A stretch of 64,000 nt of DNA. It comes from Kryptolebias marmoratus (taxonomy: Eukaryota > Chordata > Actinopteri > Cyprinodontiformes > Rivulidae). How positions within the stretch are numbered: the first letter of the stretch is position 1; each line of letters begins with the position of its first letter. The position numbers were made by a program, and so were the translations under genes. Below are positions 61,346-64,000 of this stretch, piece after piece. The DNA lies in the NCBI RefSeq assembly GCF_001649575.2, contig NC_051431.1, forward strand, positions 14,691,752 through 14,755,751, written 5' to 3'. A model generated the notes under the pieces. It made no database searches. It was given only the letters and a program-made list of their open reading frames with translations, and was not told where the DNA came from.

Positions 61346-63860
61346 ATTATCGTGTGCAAACAAAAGCATGTAATTTGCAATAAACTAAATTTTGGTCCTG
61401 CTTTTTAAAAAGCTTCTTTTTTTAAAAACACAAATGTGTTGAATAATAGTTTTTTTCATGATAGCTAAACTAAAAAAAAATAAGAAAAGAAAAGAATGGA
61501 GATCTTGAGAAAAATCACATTTCACAACATATTGTCTGTTGCACCTTCTTAATGAATTCCTGTCGTTCTAATAATAGTTTTAATAAGACATTTCCTCAAC
61601 GGCACTTTTCTTTAACACTCACTACTTTAAGAGTGTGAAGAACGTTTATGCTTAAATCATCTGAATCAAGAAGTTTAACCTCTGCCGTGGAATATAACCA
61701 AATTGCTTTTAGATTTGTATTTCAGATGAGTTGATAAATAGAGTGTGTGATCTGTCGAGTACAGATCAAAAGTAATCCCTTTGTTAATCTTGTTTCCATT
61801 GAAGCCGTCCTCTCTTTAAAGCACTCCCTGTCTGATCGATTTTGCATCAGCCTCTCAAATTCACCCCTGAGTGTATTAAATATTGTGAGACATCTGTTTT
61901 TGATATGTAGCAGAAGTTGGGGCCGAATACATATTTTAACAAATATTCTGCCTTTGAATTTTTATGATGCATGAAGTTTCACAGACATGGGTCATTATGG
62001 ACAAGCCAGAGGGCCTACAAAGTGTTATCTCTGAATAACATAAATCCATATGAACACACTTCAGGGCTTCTTTTGCCTGGTCCTTAATAACCTTCATTTT
62101 TGTAAGCTTTTATGATATCTTCCTCACCTTTGCTGTAATTCTGCCTCTTTGGCTACCACGCACACTCACTTACTTTTTCTGCTTCATGTATTCCTCCTTC
62201 CTAATAATCCATCATCCTGGGGATGAAAACCAAGCTGGGACTCACTTCATGTGGGATGAAAAAGGAGAGACCAATGCAGACCAATCACATTCCCTCGAAA
62301 GTTTTACATTCATTTCTAAGACCCGCTTGATTTGACAGCTATGTTTATAAATAGTACCACACTACTTCAGCACACTTTCCACATGTCATGAATGTGCGTT
62401 TCTAGCTTTTTACTCGTGAACTCATGAAAAAAGCACATCCAACAAGAGATGAGGTAAAGAACAGGGTCAGGGTGTTACCCAGCACAAAACGTAACTGTAC
62501 ATTAAATTGAATTAGTAAAATAAAATATTTCTTCATGAATATAAATTTCCCTGGTACTTGGCATTTACCTGGTTGGTATTTGGTTATTGCCTGGTACGCA
62601 CCTGGCACTTATGTACTTGGTATGTACATACCAGGTACATAGACTGTAGGTAGCCGATTCAAACTCGATATGTAGCTGTTATGAGCCTGGTACATATCAG
62701 GTAAGACCCAGCTGTGGTATACATTGCTACCTTAAACAGATACAGATAGTGTCCTGGTGCTTTAAGAGCAAATAAGGGCAATATGTGAGAAAGCCAGTAA
62801 AAATTAGTTTGACAAGTTAAGAAAGTAATAAATGTTGAAACTGGCTGTGTAGCTGCTATCTTAGCCTTTTTGTTCATCACAATCCAGTAAAAATGTCCTC
62901 AGTTAAAGAAAACTTCCAGAATTTAGCCCTTACACTTGGCATGGAATTGTGAAAATACTGTAGCAGCAATTAAAATGTGCCGTGAAAGCATCTTCGATGA
63001 TTTACTCAAACTGCGTTATGTATAAGAAGCCATGTCGACCATTATTCTGACCAAAAGCACTGAATGGATCAGGTGCTATAGGCAGCTGGAACACATGAGA
63101 AGAAAAAGCAGATTTTCTATTTATTAACTATAAAATTTATCACTTATGTGCCAAGATGTCAACTCTGTGGTATCAAGGATAAACACAGCAACATAAATGT
63201 AGAAATCAAAACATCTATCTTTGCATTAGTTTTTAATTTCTACCAAACTGCCTGGATTTTTTTGAGCCATTCTAACGAATAAATGCATGCATCAATTAGG
63301 AAATTTATTAAATAAAAATGTTATTTCATCATTATTTAATGAGCTCCTTCAGATTTATGTGATTTTGGAGCTGATTTCAAGTGTGTGTGTGTTTGTGTCC
63401 AGATTGTGCTTGTATTCTGATACCAACTTCTTAACAGGTGACATATTAAATTACTTTGATTTTGAACAGTTTTCTAGGCAAAGCAGGTTTTTAATGCACC
63501 TTGACTGAGGAGCCCTAAATAGTATTTAAAGATTGTTGTAGCTGATGCAACTTAGTACATTACACTATCATCAGCATTAAAGTTTGATTTACCTTTAGCA
63601 ATGTCCATATGTGCAGTTTATTTTCATCACATTTGGAGTTCCATTCACTGCCAGTCAAAGTGGAGGGGTTGTTTTCCCCAATCAGAAGCAGGAGTGTTGC
63701 ACAGAGACCAAGTACCCAGAGCTGTTGCTCCACTCATCTTAAGCATCCAATCCAATCTTATACAGCCAAGACTTATGGCTGAATTATTTCATACCAACCG
63801 ATTATTGTTTAACTAAGGTAACGATCCTCCTCTCTGTCTCGCTGATCAACTGACAGGTAA
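61346..63860. other. Intergenic sequence, no gene recognised
   Basis: AT-rich sequence without a recognisable exon. The only structure I noted is a cluster of short GGTAC-containing repeats and a palindrome at about 62550-62700. Confidence 0.6.
62550..62705. repeat. Degenerate CCTGGTAC repeats with a 26-base near-palindrome
   Basis: Variants of CCTGGTAC or ACCTGGTA occur roughly every 10-25 bases on both strands (CCTGGTACTTGG, ACCTGGTTGGTA, CCTGGTACGCACC, ACCAGGTAC, CCTGGTACATATC). At the centre TGGTATGTACATACCA (62618-62633) is a perfect palindrome, flanked on both sides by GTAC with one mismatch between. Origin unknown; it may be a decayed minisatellite. Confidence 0.6.
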
Positions 63861-63862
63861 TA

Positions 63863-64000
63863 CAGGTGCTGGTCATAAAATTAGAATATCATGAAAAAGT
63901 AGATTGATTTCAGTAATTCCATTTAAAAAGTGAAACTTGTATATTATATTCATACATTACATACAAACTCATATATTTCAAATGTTTATTTTGTTTAATT
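63863..64000. mobile_element. Terminal end of a Tc1-like DNA transposon, cut by the window edge
   Basis: After TA (63861-63862) the sequence runs CAGGTGCTGGTCATAAAATT, AGAATATCATGAAAAAGTAG, TTTCAGTAATTCCATTTAAA and AAGTGAAACTTGTATATTAT. I recognise this as the terminal inverted repeat of a very common teleost Tc1/mariner-type family. The body and the other end lie beyond the window. Confidence 0.75.

Overview
The window is vertebrate nuclear DNA from a ray-finned fish, most likely a teleost. The evidence is one intron-rich gene whose protein aligns along its length with mammalian PDE3A, together with fish-type interspersed repeats: Tc1-like transposons, L2/Maui-type LINE tails, a tRNA-derived SINE and several MITE-like families. 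I cannot name the species. Family comparisons are from memory, not from searches.

One gene dominates: pde3a, coding for cGMP-inhibited cAMP phosphodiesterase 3A, on the + strand. I assembled 16 coding exons between 2272 and 51546. All 15 introns are GT-AG, the phases join, and the result is an open frame of 1149 codons plus a stop. Exon 1 lies in a CpG-rich block and encodes the membrane-anchoring N-terminus. A very long first intron (3142-29070) leads to a 45-base microexon (29071-29115) that is easy to miss. Exon 3 is at 35950, and exons 4-16 run from 40946 to 51546. Exons 10-15 carry the HD-type catalytic domain with its metal ligands, the invariant glutamine and the PDE3-specific insert. 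The N-terminal regulatory half keeps the basic Ser/Thr phosphorylation motifs and the Thr-rich segment that is mutated in human hypertension with brachydactyly.

The rest is upstream flank (1-2271), introns, and about 12.5 kb of 3' flank that includes a 3' UTR of unknown length. I saw no second host protein-coding gene, no tRNA or rRNA gene and no CRISPR array. The non-coding part holds: (a) a TTAA-flanked MITE-like family with inverted ends, at least six copies; (b) an interspersed family recognised by GACTCCAAAAGTTAATCAG, seven copies plus a fragment; (c) four copies of a roughly 400-500 bp element with GTCATG/CATGAC-like ends and promoter/polyA-like signals; (d) a palindromic hAT-type MITE in intron 7; (e) a decayed Tc1-like transposon downstream of the gene, and the end of another at the right edge; (f) two LINE 3' ends, one SINE and many microsatellites. 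A 130-base assembly gap lies in intron 14.

I found no convincing undescribed biological system. The points most worth a second look are the microexon, the diverged PDE3 insert, a CpG-rich intron 1 patch with a CRE-like site (possible internal promoter), and the unclassified repeat families.
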